From: C7867-006 sp035438705
GTDB lineage: Bacteria; Patescibacteriota; Minisyncoccia; Phycocordibacterales; DATDWN01
Reading direction: 5' to 3'
Assembly (NCBI GenBank): GCA_035438705.1
Contig: DAORIV010000007.1
Coordinates: 1 to 27,929 of the forward strand
DNA length: 27,929 nt
Shown here piece after piece: positions 1 through 8,466 of this stretch (positions are counted from its first letter, which is position 1; each line of letters starts with the position of its first letter). The position numbers and the translations under genes were made by a program. The notes beneath the pieces are model-generated. The model did no database searches, was not told the origin of the DNA, and saw only the letters and a program-made list of their open reading frames with translations.

Positions 1-248
1 CTCATTGCTTCAGATTGTGAGTGTATACCGCCTCCAACAATTTTCGCAGTAACTTTAAACTTCTCAGGATTATCTACTAGAGGTTGTTTAACGATATCTT
101 GCATATCTTTAATTGTAAAATACTCATGTAAATCCTTACCATTTATATCAAAAGTAGTTTTTGTGCTAGGTATAAGTCTAACTCTAGCTACTGAAGTTTT
201 TCTTCTGCCAACTGTTTCTATGTATTTTTCAGATTTTGTCTTTTCCAT
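1..248 (-). CDS. rpsI: 30S ribosomal protein S9, 3' end cut by window edge
   Basis: Small-subunit protein S9, which reaches into the ribosomal P site with its C-terminal tail. I read 82 codons from an ATG at 248. The N-terminal signature VGRRKTSVARVRL, the INGxDLxEYF segment and the GGGIHSQ segment match S9. The last third, including the basic KR-type tail, lies outside the window. It follows rplM by 13 nt in the usual L13-S9 order. A TATAAT lies 4 nt before the ATG, but that spacing is too short for a standard promoter-start arrangement and the gap is simply AT-rich. No Shine-Dalgarno sequence is visible. Confidence 0.95.
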   Translation of the reverse strand, partial: MEKTKSEKYIETVGRRKTSVARVRLIPSTKTTFDINGKDLHEYFTIKDMQDIVKQPLVDNPEKFKVTAKIVGGGIHSQSEAM

Positions 249-261
249 ATGTATTATAAAA

Positions 262-606
262 TTATTCTGTGATTATCAGATTGTTCATCATTTTTGCTCT
301 AAGTTTGTTTTTTGGAAGCATGCCTGAAACAGCTTCTTTAAATAGTTCTGAATAGCCTTTTTTAACTATTACTTGCTCCATAGTAGGTTGTTTTAATCCT
401 CCTGGGTAACCTGAGTATCTACTATAAGTTTTTTGAGCTTTCTTACTGTCTAAAATTAAAGCTTTAGAAGTATTTTTAATTTCTACTTTAATGTTTGGAA
501 TAGTATTTTTTGCAAATGTAGTTAGATTTTTACCCATTAGAAATACAGCAGCTTCAGTAGCGACTCTTCCAATTCTTTTGTTTTCAGCATCAATTGTGTA
601 TTTCAT
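262..606 (-). CDS. rplM: 50S ribosomal protein L13 (short form)
   Basis: Large-subunit protein L13, an early assembly protein that binds 23S rRNA. Visible signatures are IDAENKRIGRVATEAAVFLMGK at the N-terminus (the DAxxxxxGRxA motif), a YSRYSGYPGGL segment in the middle and AVSGMLPKNKLRAKMM near the C-terminus, all typical of L13. At 114 aa it is shorter than the usual 140 or so, lacking the extra N-terminal strand and the C-terminal tail, as expected for a reduced CPR ribosome. It starts 4 nt after rplQ ends, so the two are surely co-transcribed. No Shine-Dalgarno sequence is visible; a TAATTT lies 6 nt before the ATG. Confidence 0.95.
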   Translation of the reverse strand: MKYTIDAENKRIGRVATEAAVFLMGKNLTTFAKNTIPNIKVEIKNTSKALILDSKKAQKTYSRYSGYPGGLKQPTMEQVIVKKGYSELFKEAVSGMLPKNKLRAKMMNNLIITE

Positions 607-610
607 AAAT

Positions 611-958
611 TTAAATTAATTCTACTATTGCCATTAAACTTCCATCAGACACTCTTGCAGGAAGTTTAGTTATTCTAGTATAACCCCCTTTTCTATCTGC
701 ATATTTAGGAGATATATCTTTAGCAATTTTGTCTGCACCAATACTACCTATTTGAGAAACAAGATTTCTTCTAGACGCAACAGTACCTAGTCTTCCAGTA
801 GTAATTAATTTCTCAACCATAGGTCTTAGTTCACGAGCTTTAGCATCTGTTGTTTTAATTTTACCCTCTAGAACCAATGCCAAAGCTAAAGACTTCATAA
901 GTCCATTTCTTACTTTTCTTTCTCTTCCGAATTTTCTGTTTGCTTTATGGTGGTTCAT
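611..958 (-). CDS. rplQ: 50S ribosomal protein L17
   Basis: Large-subunit protein L17, near the exit side of the peptide tunnel. The N-terminus MNHHKANRKFGRERKVRNGL is close to the usual MRHxxxxxKLxRxxxHRxAL block, and the KIKTTDAKARELRPMVEKLI segment is the L17 core. The 115-aa length is normal. It lies between rpoA and rplM, which is the conserved order at the end of the alpha operon. There is no Shine-Dalgarno motif; TAATTT lies 6 nt before the ATG, as at rplM. Confidence 0.95.
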   Translation of the reverse strand: MNHHKANRKFGRERKVRNGLMKSLALALVLEGKIKTTDAKARELRPMVEKLITTGRLGTVASRRNLVSQIGSIGADKIAKDISPKYADRKGGYTRITKLPARVSDGSLMAIVELI

Positions 959-987
959 GTTAATAAATTACAAATTTTAAATTTTTC

Positions 988-1941
988 CTATTTAAGAGTG
1001 ATTCCAAAAGTTTCTAAAACTTCTTTAATTTCAGCAACACCCTTTGCTCCCATACCCTCTATTTCAAGAATATCTTTCTCTTTCTTTCGAGCTAGCCCTC
1101 CAACTGTTCGAATGTTCGCATTTGAAAGTGCATTTAGAGTTCTTGCAGAAAGATTTAGAGTTTCAATCCTTGTTTTTAGAGAATCCTCATCTGTTTCTTT
1201 AGCTTGGAAAGATCCTTCAGATTCAGTTGCAGATAGTATCACATCTTCTTCTTTAAAACCAATTATTGCTTTAAGTTGAGTTATCATTGTCTCAATACTC
1301 TTTTCTAAAGCTTCTTTAGGTAGTATTGTGCCGTCTGTTTCAATAAAGATTTTTAGTCTATTGAAGTCTGTTCTATCTCCAACACGCATGTTCTCTACCT
1401 CGTATGAAACTCTTCTTACAGGTGTGAAAATAGCATCTACTGTAATTGACCCAATATCTACTCTATTTTTTTGTAGAACTTCCTTAGGTACGAATCCAAG
1501 ACCTTTTTCAACAGTTATTTCCATGTTTAATTCTGCAGATTTGTCTGTTAAAGTAGCAATATGTAGCTCAGGGTTTAGTATTTCAACTCCACCTTGAGTC
1601 TTAATGTCTCCAGCTGTAACATCCTTACTACCCTTTACTTTCAAAGTTAGTGTTTGAGGCTCATTTCCAACCATATTAAGTCTCATTCTCTTCAAATTAA
1701 GTAGAATAGTGATAGCGTCTTCTTTTACACCAGAAATTGTTGAAAACTCATGATCTATTCCTTCTATTTTTACAGAAGTAACGGCAACACCAGGTAGTGA
1801 AGAAAGAATAATTCTTCTTAGAGAATTTCCAAGAGTGTGTCCATATCCAGGATATAGACCGTCTATTTCATATGTACCAGAAAAGTCTACCTCTGAGACG
1901 ATTTTTGGTTTAGATGGGATAACAATTGTGTAGTCAGACAT
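988..1941 (-). CDS. rpoA: DNA-directed RNA polymerase subunit alpha
   Basis: Alpha subunit, whose dimer scaffolds RNA polymerase assembly. The N-terminal domain (about residues 1-230) carries GYGHTLGNSLRRIILSS and the GFVPKEVLQKNRVDIGSI region used for dimerisation and beta/beta' contacts. After a charged linker, the C-terminal domain (about 250-317) has the paired helix-hairpin-helix pattern LNLSARTLNALSNANIRTVG and EIEGMGAKGVAEIKEVL. This domain normally contacts UP elements and activators, so upstream-element regulation should be possible here. Length 317 aa is standard. The 91-nt gap before it is larger than elsewhere in the cluster and may hold an internal promoter. Confidence 0.97.
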   Translation of the reverse strand: MSDYTIVIPSKPKIVSEVDFSGTYEIDGLYPGYGHTLGNSLRRIILSSLPGVAVTSVKIEGIDHEFSTISGVKEDAITILLNLKRMRLNMVGNEPQTLTLKVKGSKDVTAGDIKTQGGVEILNPELHIATLTDKSAELNMEITVEKGLGFVPKEVLQKNRVDIGSITVDAIFTPVRRVSYEVENMRVGDRTDFNRLKIFIETDGTILPKEALEKSIETMITQLKAIIGFKEEDVILSATESEGSFQAKETDEDSLKTRIETLNLSARTLNALSNANIRTVGGLARKKEKDILEIEGMGAKGVAEIKEVLETFGITLK

Positions 1942-1990
1942 ATAGGGTAATTTAAAAGTTAATTTTATTTTTAATAATGTAGCGAATAAT

Positions 1991-2019
1991 AATATACACT
2001 AAATCTCATAATTAATCAA
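1991..2019 (-). promoter_or_regulatory. Candidate internal promoter before rpoA
   Basis: TTGATT (2019-2014) and TATATT (1996-1991) are separated by exactly 17 bp, in the unusually long rpsD-rpoA gap. This would give a leader of about 45 nt. A second, weaker option is TAAATT 7 nt before the rpoA ATG. The AT-rich context makes chance matches likely. Confidence 0.35.
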
Positions 2020-2032
2020 TACCTTTCGATAA

Positions 2033-2644
2033 CTATCTACTATAAAACTCAATAACTGTATTCAAATCAAACATATTCTCAGTTTTAACTAGAACGGGTT
2101 TTCCTTGAACAACACCTTCCTTCTTTGATAAATCAAACTTAAGCCATGATGGAGTGTTTGATGCTTTTAGTTTTTCATCAAGATTAGCAAATAGAGGTTT
2201 GTTAAGAGAACGGTCATTTATTTCAACTTTGTCCCCCACTTTAAGTCTCATTGAAGGTGTATCAACTTTTCTACCGTTAACTTTGATATGCCCATGGGAA
2301 ACCATTTGTCTACTTCCAGAACGAGTAGTTGCAAGACCTAGTCTATAAACAATATTATCTAGTCTACTTTCTAAATATTCAAAAATTAATTGAGGTGCGT
2401 GAGAAGTTTTCTTTGAAAGTGCCTCTTTAACATAGTTAGCAAATTGTTTCTCACCTAGCCCGTATATAAATCTAGCTTTTTGTTTTTCGTTAAGCTGAAT
2501 TCCGAATTCAGACTTTGGTTTTGAAAATCCTTTTCTATTTTTAGATTTTCTTTCTAGATTAAGTGCGTATTTTTGATTTTGAGTTTTCTCAAATATAGGT
2601 GCTCCTAGTCTTCTTGCTATTTTGTATTTTGGGCCTGTGATCAT
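2033..2644 (-). CDS. rpsD: 30S ribosomal protein S4
   Basis: Small-subunit protein S4, a primary 16S rRNA binder and, in many bacteria, the autoregulator of its operon. The S4 RNA-binding domain is clear at about residues 92-155 (SRLDNIVYRLGLATTRSGSR, then HGHIKVNGRKV and MRLKVGDKVEI). The N-terminal region has no cysteines, so this is the zinc-free type. Length 203 aa is normal. It lies between rpsK and rpoA as in most bacteria. The start ATG reads MITGPKYKIARRLG, matching the usual TGPxxKxxRRxG. Confidence 0.96.
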   Translation of the reverse strand: MITGPKYKIARRLGAPIFEKTQNQKYALNLERKSKNRKGFSKPKSEFGIQLNEKQKARFIYGLGEKQFANYVKEALSKKTSHAPQLIFEYLESRLDNIVYRLGLATTRSGSRQMVSHGHIKVNGRKVDTPSMRLKVGDKVEINDRSLNKPLFANLDEKLKASNTPSWLKFDLSKKEGVVQGKPVLVKTENMFDLNTVIEFYSR

Positions 2645-2677
2645 ATTTTTATATTTTAATTAAATTCAAAATGAAAA

Positions 2678-3106
2678 TTATACTCTTCTTGGCTTTTTAG
2701 GTTTAGGGCCGTTATGAGGAACTGGAGTAACATCCTTGATAGAGTTAATATTGATTCCCTTAGAGATGAAGCCTCTAACAGCTGACTCTCTTCCAGAACC
2801 AACTCCTTTTATAATAACCTCAACCTCCTTCATACCCATAGCAGCAGCTTTTCCTCCGAGTACTTCACCTATTTTTGCAGCAGCAAAAGGAGTTCCTTTT
2901 TTTGCGCCTTTGAATCCGACAGAACCTGATGAAGCTGTTGCTAGTACATTACCCTTCAAATCGGTAAGAACTACTTGTGTGTTGTTATAAGTAGATTGAA
3001 CATATAGACTTCCAGAGTCAATTTTCTTCTTAGATACAGCAGTTACTGTAGGTGCTTTTACACCATTATCATTTCCTCCTTCAGTTACAATTCTTTTTTT
3101 ACCCAT
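2678..3106 (-). CDS. rpsK: 30S ribosomal protein S11
   Basis: Small-subunit protein S11 on the platform, near the Shine-Dalgarno/anti-Shine-Dalgarno helix. Motifs STYNNTQVVLTDLKGNVLA, GSVGFKGAKKGTPFAA and the C-terminal DVTPVPHNGPKPKKPRRV are diagnostic. The N-terminus carries about 20 residues more than the minimal protein (MGKKRIVTEGGNDNGVKAP). The ATG is the only good start near the rpsM end, giving a 23-nt spacer. No Shine-Dalgarno motif is visible. Confidence 0.96.
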   Translation of the reverse strand: MGKKRIVTEGGNDNGVKAPTVTAVSKKKIDSGSLYVQSTYNNTQVVLTDLKGNVLATASSGSVGFKGAKKGTPFAAAKIGEVLGGKAAAMGMKEVEVIIKGVGSGRESAVRGFISKGININSIKDVTPVPHNGPKPKKPRRV

Positions 3107-3129
3107 ATAATTATTATTTAATCTACTTT

Positions 3130-3507
3130 TTATTTTTTATCCGCTACTTTTCTACCAGTACCCATTGTCTTCTTAGCCCCTCTTTTTGTTCGGGCATTTG
3201 TTTTTGTTCTTTGTCCTCGTACAGGCAAGTTTCTTGAGTGTCTACTTCCTCTGTATGTTTTGATGTCTTTCAATCTTTTTATGTTTGAAGCTACATCTCT
3301 TTTTAGATCTCCTTCAATTTTAAGAGTCTCAATAACTTTTCTTATAGCATTCTCTTGATCTATTGTTATATCTTTAGGTTTTACTCCGTAATCTACTTTT
3401 GCCTTATCTAAAATAGTGTGAGCAAGTGAACGTCCAACACCGTACAAGACAGTTAGTCCGATTTCAATTCTCTTTTCTTCTGGTATTGTGATTCCTAGGA
3501 TTCTCAT
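3130..3507 (-). CDS. rpsM: 30S ribosomal protein S13
   Basis: Small-subunit head protein S13, which touches the P-site tRNA and the B1 bridges to the large subunit. The N-terminus MRILGITIPEEKRIEIGLT and the helix-two-turn-helix segment LYGVGRSLAHTIL match the family. The RGSRHSRNLPVRGQRTKTNART block is the conserved C-terminal rRNA-binding part, followed by a basic tail. Length 125 aa is standard. Upstream it is 26 nt from rpmJ. Confidence 0.97.
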   Translation of the reverse strand: MRILGITIPEEKRIEIGLTVLYGVGRSLAHTILDKAKVDYGVKPKDITIDQENAIRKVIETLKIEGDLKRDVASNIKRLKDIKTYRGSRHSRNLPVRGQRTKTNARTKRGAKKTMGTGRKVADKK

Positions 3508-3533
3508 TTGTTTAATATTATGTAAATTATTCC

Positions 3534-3650
3534 TTATCCTTGTCTCTGCTTGTGTCTAGCGTTTGCTGAACAAACAACATAAACATAGCCCTTTCTTCGG
3601 ACTACTTGGCAGACTGGACACATTTTTTTTACTGAAGCTTTTACTTTCAT
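3534..3650 (-). CDS. rpmJ: 50S ribosomal protein L36 (38 aa)
   Basis: I found this short gene by translating the gap between rpsM and infA. It reads MKVKASVKKMCPVCQVVRRK and ends HKQRQG, matching the L36 consensus at almost every position. The zinc-ribbon ligands are all present: C11, C14, C27 and H33, so this is the zinc-binding (C+) form. The infA-rpmJ-rpsM order is the conserved bacterial arrangement. Confidence 0.96.
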   Translation of the reverse strand: MKVKASVKKMCPVCQVVRRKGYVYVVCSANARHKQRQG

Positions 3651-3699
3651 ATAAATTACTCTAACTGTTGTTTAATCATGTAACATTCATAAATGAAAG

Positions 3700-3921
3700 C
3701 TACACCCTTTTTACTATCCTGCCTTTACCACCATATGGGTCTATTTCAACTGCCACCTTATCTCCAATTAAGACTCTTATTCTGTGGAGTCTCATTTTTC
3801 CAGATAGATAAGTCAACATTTCCTCGCCGTTGTCAAGCCTCTTAACTCTAAAAAAAGTGTTAGGTAGTGCTTCTATGACTTGAGCTAAAACAGCATCATC
3901 TTTTTTGTTTTGATCCTGCAT
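3700..3921 (-). CDS. infA: Translation initiation factor IF-1
   Basis: IF-1 is a small OB-fold protein that binds the ribosomal A site during initiation. The 73-aa product from the ATG at 3921 has EALPNTFFRV, YLSGKMRLHRIRVLIGDKVAVEIDPY and GKGRIVKR, all classic IF-1 segments. A longer frame from TTG at 3939 would add six residues (MGNKTI), but 73 aa fits the usual 71-73 and a GGGGA lies upstream of the ATG, about 12 nt away. It is one of few genes here with any Shine-Dalgarno-like sequence. It begins the ribosomal protein run read leftwards. Confidence 0.95.
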   Translation of the reverse strand: MQDQNKKDDAVLAQVIEALPNTFFRVKRLDNGEEMLTYLSGKMRLHRIRVLIGDKVAVEIDPYGGKGRIVKRV

Positions 3922-3981
3922 TATTGTTTTATTCCCCAATATTGAAAACGTTAAATAACGGCATAATTAAGTACAGGTAAC

Positions 3982-4011
3982 ATCCTAACAGAAACTGTGC
4001 CACTAAGTCAA
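3982..4011 (-). promoter_or_regulatory. Candidate promoter for infA and the ribosomal cluster
   Basis: TTGACT (4011-4006) and TAGGAT (3987-3982) are 18 bp apart, in the gap between infA and the end of the 459-aa gene. The leader would be about 55 nt and includes a CGTTA-TT-TAACG hairpin. The same TAGGAT hexamer appears at leuS. Confidence 0.35.
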
Positions 4012-4027
4012 CCCTATTGAAATTAGT

Positions 4028-5407
4028 TTAGTTAGCAGTATTGATTAAGGTAACTTTCTCCGGATTTACAGGAATTTTTTGATTCCAGAATGGCTTAGTT
4101 TCTATCCAGGCTTCACTAATTGCTGGATAGTTAGAAATTACAATTTTAGCTGACTTTTTAGATAAACCAAGCAAATCTTCCTTTAGTTTATTTTCATCAA
4201 AAACCCAAACAAAATTAGCATTTCCACTTAGTGTAAATGTCACTTCTTTGTCGTTTACTGTAAACGTGTTTGTTGGTTTCCATGTAAGTGAATCAATATT
4301 AGAAATTTTAACACTTTCTGATTCAGTATCTGGCATTATTTTATTTAAGACACTTTTTGTTAGTGAACTTTTATCGAATATTATTGCTGTCGCCTTTCCT
4401 TTCTTTTTAAGTATTACTTCATCATTTGAACTAGCCGGAGCTTGGGTTGTTTGTTCAACTTCATAAACCAAACCATCACTATATGAAATAAAATTAGCCG
4501 GAATTTGAGCGCCTATATCTCCTCGCAAAGATTCTTCTAAAGTCTTCACCATTTCAGCTTCTGTTTGTTGTAATACTTCTTTAGAAACCGTTTTCTGCAT
4601 ACCAGAAAAACCCCCACTCATTTCTGTCTTTGATCTAGCGTAAACAGCAGTATACTTTGGGTCACCTTTAAAACCAGGAATAGTGAAGTCTTTTAGGCCA
4701 ATATTATATGAAACTCCAGGTTTGTCTGCCTCAACCACAACTTCTATGCTTCCAGGAATAGTTTTGCCATCTTTTACCTCTCTTCCAGGTACAGTAACTG
4801 GGTTAATAAGTCTGAATATTAATCCTTCTGGAGTCTGAAATCTTGTGGTCGCAACAAGTTTTTGGGTTTGAGTTGAATAGTTGTTATATATAATTATTCT
4901 ACCCTGGCTTTTCTTCTCAACTCTTTCTTCACCAGTCGATTTCACTGTTTTTTCTATATCTTTTGATACTGAAACTGTTTGAAAACCAAGTCCTGTAACT
5001 GCATCTTTTTTAGCTGTAAAAGTCTCGCTTATATCTTTTGCTTCTTGTTTTGGAGAAACTTTAATTTCAGAGCTCTTAAATAATGCAGATATCCCGAAAG
5101 CAATTGCGATAATTAGGATAAAACTAGAAATATATAGCCACTTTTTACTTTTCGCTTGTGTATCTTTGTATTCATACTTATAAGAGAAATCTTGTTGATT
5201 TGTTTCTACGGCTTTCTTTATGGGCTCAATTTTCATTGGTGCTTGAATAGGAACAGGTCTTGTGAACTCTTCTTCTCTATAGCTTTCTACTTCTGGTTCT
5301 TTCTGGGCCACTCTACTTACACGAGAAGCTTCTTTCTTTGGAGAAAGTTTAACATTTCTTATGGATTTTTTTGGAGGTACTACATCTTGTACAATATTCT
5401 TTTTCAT
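4028..5407 (-). CDS. Membrane-anchored baseplate-J-like protein, CPR type
   Basis: A 459-aa protein with a basic, low-complexity cytoplasmic segment (1-88), one transmembrane helix (about 90-110, WLYISSFILIIAIAFGISALF) and a large extracytoplasmic part. Residues about 165-260 carry IIYNNYSTQTQKLVATTRF, a TVPG turn, GSIEVVVEADKPGVSYNI and FTIPGFKGDPKY. This pattern recurs in CPR proteins annotated as baseplate J-like. No phage tail genes are nearby, so it is more likely an envelope or appendage component than a phage part; that is inference. It lies 33 nt downstream of the FtsA/PilM-like gene, with a candidate promoter of its own in between. Confidence 0.7.
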   Translation of the reverse strand: MKKNIVQDVVPPKKSIRNVKLSPKKEASRVSRVAQKEPEVESYREEEFTRPVPIQAPMKIEPIKKAVETNQQDFSYKYEYKDTQAKSKKWLYISSFILIIAIAFGISALFKSSEIKVSPKQEAKDISETFTAKKDAVTGLGFQTVSVSKDIEKTVKSTGEERVEKKSQGRIIIYNNYSTQTQKLVATTRFQTPEGLIFRLINPVTVPGREVKDGKTIPGSIEVVVEADKPGVSYNIGLKDFTIPGFKGDPKYTAVYARSKTEMSGGFSGMQKTVSKEVLQQTEAEMVKTLEESLRGDIGAQIPANFISYSDGLVYEVEQTTQAPASSNDEVILKKKGKATAIIFDKSSLTKSVLNKIMPDTESESVKISNIDSLTWKPTNTFTVNDKEVTFTLSGNANFVWVFDENKLKEDLLGLSKKSAKIVISNYPAISEAWIETKPFWNQKIPVNPEKVTLINTAN

Positions 5408-5414
5408 TAATCAT

Positions 5415-5443
5415 ATTTTAACTCTGTAAAAAACTTTTGTCTA
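5415..5443 (-). promoter_or_regulatory. Promoter, predicted leaderless start of the 459-aa gene
   Basis: TAGACA (5443-5438), a 17-bp spacer and TAAAAT (5420-5415), followed 7 nt later by the ATG at 5407. The -35 overlaps the stop of the upstream gene. Transcription would start at or within a base or two of the A of the start codon. Confidence 0.6.
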
Positions 5444-6649
5444 CTTTGTTTGTGAAATTATTTTTTTATAAAACAATGAAACCAAAACAATAAATTCACC
5501 TATAACATTTCCACTATTATTTTCATAGAAGCTTGATAACGAAGATATATCAAGTCTATTAATTTTTAAATTTTTCCTAAATACTGTCGTCTGGTCGATT
5601 TTTGGGGTATTCAAAAAGCTTTCATATAAAGTAAAATACTCACTTTGTGTTGTTAAAAAAATAGTACTCGGCAGTGTCAAACTTGGTGATAGTTCCAAAA
5701 GTGCATTCTCTAAATATATAGACCACTCTTTCTCAGAAGAAACTAAAAGCTCGCTAATCTTATTACCATTTTCATCATCAAGTTTTTTATTTAAAAACAT
5801 CTGTAGTGTTGATTCGGCTATTTCTGTAGAAACATTCAAGTTTTTACATAATTGTCTAAGCAGGAAGTTTTTACCTGATGGCATTGAAGTAGTTTTATCT
5901 ATTATTTCATTTTTAACATAAGTGATATCAGTTATTTCACCTGTGATATCCATTATTAGAAAATCTGGTTCTTTGGTAAATATATCGCGGATTACAGTAA
6001 AAGAAATTAAAGGAAAAGTATTTAAATGAATATTTTTAATGTTTATGTGGGTATGTTTAATGATTGTTTCTTGTATTTTATTCAAAAATAAGTTGTGAAC
6101 CACTGACATATGTATATAAGCATCAAAAGTCTTTGTATTTTTACCGATACTATTATCAAGTGCGTAACCATTAATCTTGCTATGAACTATAGAACTTTCA
6201 ATAACCTCAAATAATTCTCCCCCATGTTCATTTTTAAGTTCAGTTTTAAATAACGCTTCCTCTTTTTTAAGAATATCCTGAATGAAACTTTCAGTAATGA
6301 CAAATTCTTTAGGGTTTTCGAGCTTGATGCTTTTTGTCTTGGATAAAAACCACGGAGAAGAGAATGAAATGAAAACCCTTTTAATCTTTTTGCTTTTGTT
6401 TTGTAGATATTTTGAATTAAACCCATCTTTCATAATATAATTCAATGCTTCATCGAGCAATTTTTGCATTTCAAGTTCTAGTTGTTGAGGTTCTAGTTGT
6501 TCAGAGATTGAAAAATTTTTTTTGATAGTGTATACAAACTTTGGCTTTTGATCTTCATTGAATACGACAATAGCCCCTGTCAATGTTCCGTTGCCAATAT
6601 CAAATATTATTGAAGTTTCTTCGTTCTTACTTTGAAAAAGAGAAAACAT
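5441..6649 (-). CDS. FtsA/PilM-like actin-fold ATPase
   Basis: A 402-aa protein of the actin/Hsp70 superfamily. The phosphate-1 loop is at residues 17-25 (DIGNGTLTG), the phosphate-2 segment near residue 231 (DITGEITDI), followed by MPSGKNFLLRQL, similar to the corresponding helix of FtsA and PilM. FtsA would tether FtsZ to the membrane; PilM would sit under a type IV pilus. I see no ftsZ or pil genes in the window, so I cannot choose. The C-terminus (SSLSSFYENNSGNVIGEFIVLVSLFYKK) could form a membrane-associating helix. A TATACT lies 8 nt before the ATG, slightly farther than in the leaderless set. Confidence 0.65.
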   Translation of the reverse strand: MFSLFQSKNEETSIIFDIGNGTLTGAIVVFNEDQKPKFVYTIKKNFSISEQLEPQQLELEMQKLLDEALNYIMKDGFNSKYLQNKSKKIKRVFISFSSPWFLSKTKSIKLENPKEFVITESFIQDILKKEEALFKTELKNEHGGELFEVIESSIVHSKINGYALDNSIGKNTKTFDAYIHMSVVHNLFLNKIQETIIKHTHINIKNIHLNTFPLISFTVIRDIFTKEPDFLIMDITGEITDITYVKNEIIDKTTSMPSGKNFLLRQLCKNLNVSTEIAESTLQMFLNKKLDDENGNKISELLVSSEKEWSIYLENALLELSPSLTLPSTIFLTTQSEYFTLYESFLNTPKIDQTTVFRKNLKINRLDISSLSSFYENNSGNVIGEFIVLVSLFYKKIISQTK

Positions 6650-6701
6650 ACATAACTAGTATATAGTAGCTAGGTTTTAGTTGCTAGTCACACAAAAACA
6701 A

Positions 6702-8465
6702 TTAACTCAAAGTTGCTTTGATGCGTCGTACTCCTGCTGAAACAGCTTCTTCTTTTTGTATTTTAAATTTTCCTAATACTTCAATATTCTCAACATGAGG
6801 ACCACCACAAAATTCTTTTGAATATGCTGTATCTAAGCTATCTCCAATATAGTATACATTTACTTCATCAGGATACTTTTCTCCAAAAAAATGTAGCGCA
6901 CCTGTTTTTTCTGCCTCTTCCTTCTTCATTAGTACCTTTCCTACCGGTAGTTTCATTTTTATTTTTTCATTAACAGTATCTTCAACTCTTTGTTTTTCAT
7001 CATCAGTAAGTTTTCTACTAAACGCAAAGTCAAAACGTAGTCTTTCTGAAGTAATATTACTTCCCTTTTGTGCTACTGAATCTCCAAGTATGTCTCTCAG
7101 AGCTTGGTGTAGTAAGTGTGTAGCTGTGTGGTATTTTGTTTCCATTTCACCTGTACCTGATAGCCCACCTTTAAATTTTTGTTCTGATCCAGCGCGTGAA
7201 AGCTCTTGGTGTTCCTTAAATTTCTTATCAAACGCTTCCTTGTCTACTTCAATACCTTTTTCTCTTGATAATTCCATAGTTAATTCAATTGGAAAACCAT
7301 ATGTAGTGAAAAGTATGAAAGGATCTTCTCCTTTTTCAAATGCCTTTTCTCCTGATTCTAACGTTTTGATAAATTTGTTTTCTTCATCTTCAAAAACTTT
7401 TTGTATTTCTTCCCATTTATTCCACATCTCAGGATATGCATTCTTATAAAGTTTAGCTACATCATAAACAAGAAAATGAAGCTGAGCTTGATTTCTTCCA
7501 GTTTTCCAAGCTTGAAATACAGCTCTTCTGATTATTCTTCTAAGGATGTACCCCCTATCTTTGTTACTAGGAAGAACTCCGTCAGAAATCATAAATACTG
7601 ATGTTCTAAGGTGATCGGATATTATTCTTTTTATTCTGTTATCATTATTTTCACCATATCTATTAGAGACAGCATTTACTATGGTTTCAAAAACATCAGT
7701 CTCAAAAACACTTTTCTTTCCTTGTACCACAGCAACCATTCTTTCAAATCCAGCACCAGTATCTACATTTTTATTTGGTAGTTCAGATACTACCTTTCCA
7801 TCTTTTGAAAGGTATTGCATGAAAACATTGTTCCAAATTTCAACTACTTTCTGCTCGTCATCTGCTTTTATGTACTCATTTAATGTCATTCCAGAGTTTA
7901 GTTCTCCTGTTAAGTCATAAAACATTTCAGTATCAGGACCACAAGGCCCATTTGGGCCAGCTGACCACCAATTCTTTTCTTTTGGTCTAAAATATATTCT
8001 TTCTCCAGTAATTCCGTTTTTTTCAAATATTTCTTTCCATATTTGTGCAGATTCTTCATCTTTTGGAGCATTTTCATCACCTTCAAAACAAGTTACATAA
8101 AGTCTTTGTGGATCCAATCCAAAACCTTCATTTTTTGAGGTTAAAAGTTCATAACTCCAATTTATAGATTCTTTTTTCCAGTAGTCTCCCAAAGACCAGT
8201 TTCCCATCATTTCAAAAAAAGTAAGGTGTGTGTTGTCCCCAACTTCTTCTATATCGTTTGTCCTAACACATTTTTGGATGTCAGCAAGCCTTTTACCTTG
8301 TGGGTGCTCCTCGCCCAAAAGATACGGAACAAGTGGTTGCATACCGGCTGTGTTAAATAGAACAGAAGGATCATTTTCAGGCACCAAAGATGCTGACGGG
8401 ATTATTGCGTGCCCTCTTTTTTCAAAAAAATTTAAAAATCTTTGTCTAATTTCGTTTGAGTTCAT
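6702..8465 (-). CDS. alaS: Alanine--tRNA ligase, short form without C-Ala domain
   Basis: Charges tRNA-Ala. The class II catalytic core is at the N-terminus (SLVPENDPSVLFNTAGMQPL, then THLTFFEMMGNWSLGDYW and GPNGPCGPDTEMFYD). The editing domain that removes mischarged Ser/Gly follows, with HTATHLLH near residue 445 and FCGGPHV near residue 551 giving the His/His/Cys/His zinc set. The protein stops soon after (587 aa), so the C-terminal dimerisation/tRNA-elbow domain of the usual 870-aa enzyme is missing. The end is a clean stop with no frameshift remnant downstream. It follows the M3 peptidase gene with one nucleotide between them. A tRNA-Ala gene lies at the other end of the window. Confidence 0.93.
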   Translation of the reverse strand: MNSNEIRQRFLNFFEKRGHAIIPSASLVPENDPSVLFNTAGMQPLVPYLLGEEHPQGKRLADIQKCVRTNDIEEVGDNTHLTFFEMMGNWSLGDYWKKESINWSYELLTSKNEGFGLDPQRLYVTCFEGDENAPKDEESAQIWKEIFEKNGITGERIYFRPKEKNWWSAGPNGPCGPDTEMFYDLTGELNSGMTLNEYIKADDEQKVVEIWNNVFMQYLSKDGKVVSELPNKNVDTGAGFERMVAVVQGKKSVFETDVFETIVNAVSNRYGENNDNRIKRIISDHLRTSVFMISDGVLPSNKDRGYILRRIIRRAVFQAWKTGRNQAQLHFLVYDVAKLYKNAYPEMWNKWEEIQKVFEDEENKFIKTLESGEKAFEKGEDPFILFTTYGFPIELTMELSREKGIEVDKEAFDKKFKEHQELSRAGSEQKFKGGLSGTGEMETKYHTATHLLHQALRDILGDSVAQKGSNITSERLRFDFAFSRKLTDDEKQRVEDTVNEKIKMKLPVGKVLMKKEEAEKTGALHFFGEKYPDEVNVYYIGDSLDTAYSKEFCGGPHVENIEVLGKFKIQKEEAVSAGVRRIKATLS

Positions 8466-8466
8466 A

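Noticed and set aside
249..261. TATAAT directly before rpsI as a promoter
   Set aside because: It is only 4 nt from the ATG, too close for a start at or before the codon, and rpsI follows rplM by 13 nt in an operon.
947..1597. Plus-strand frames opposite rpoA
   Set aside because: They are antisense shadows of a highly conserved gene, with no start signals or recognisable product.
4028..5407. Prophage remnant, from the baseplate-J-like similarity
   Set aside because: No other phage gene, attachment repeat or composition change is nearby, and this membrane-anchored form is usual in CPR chromosomes.
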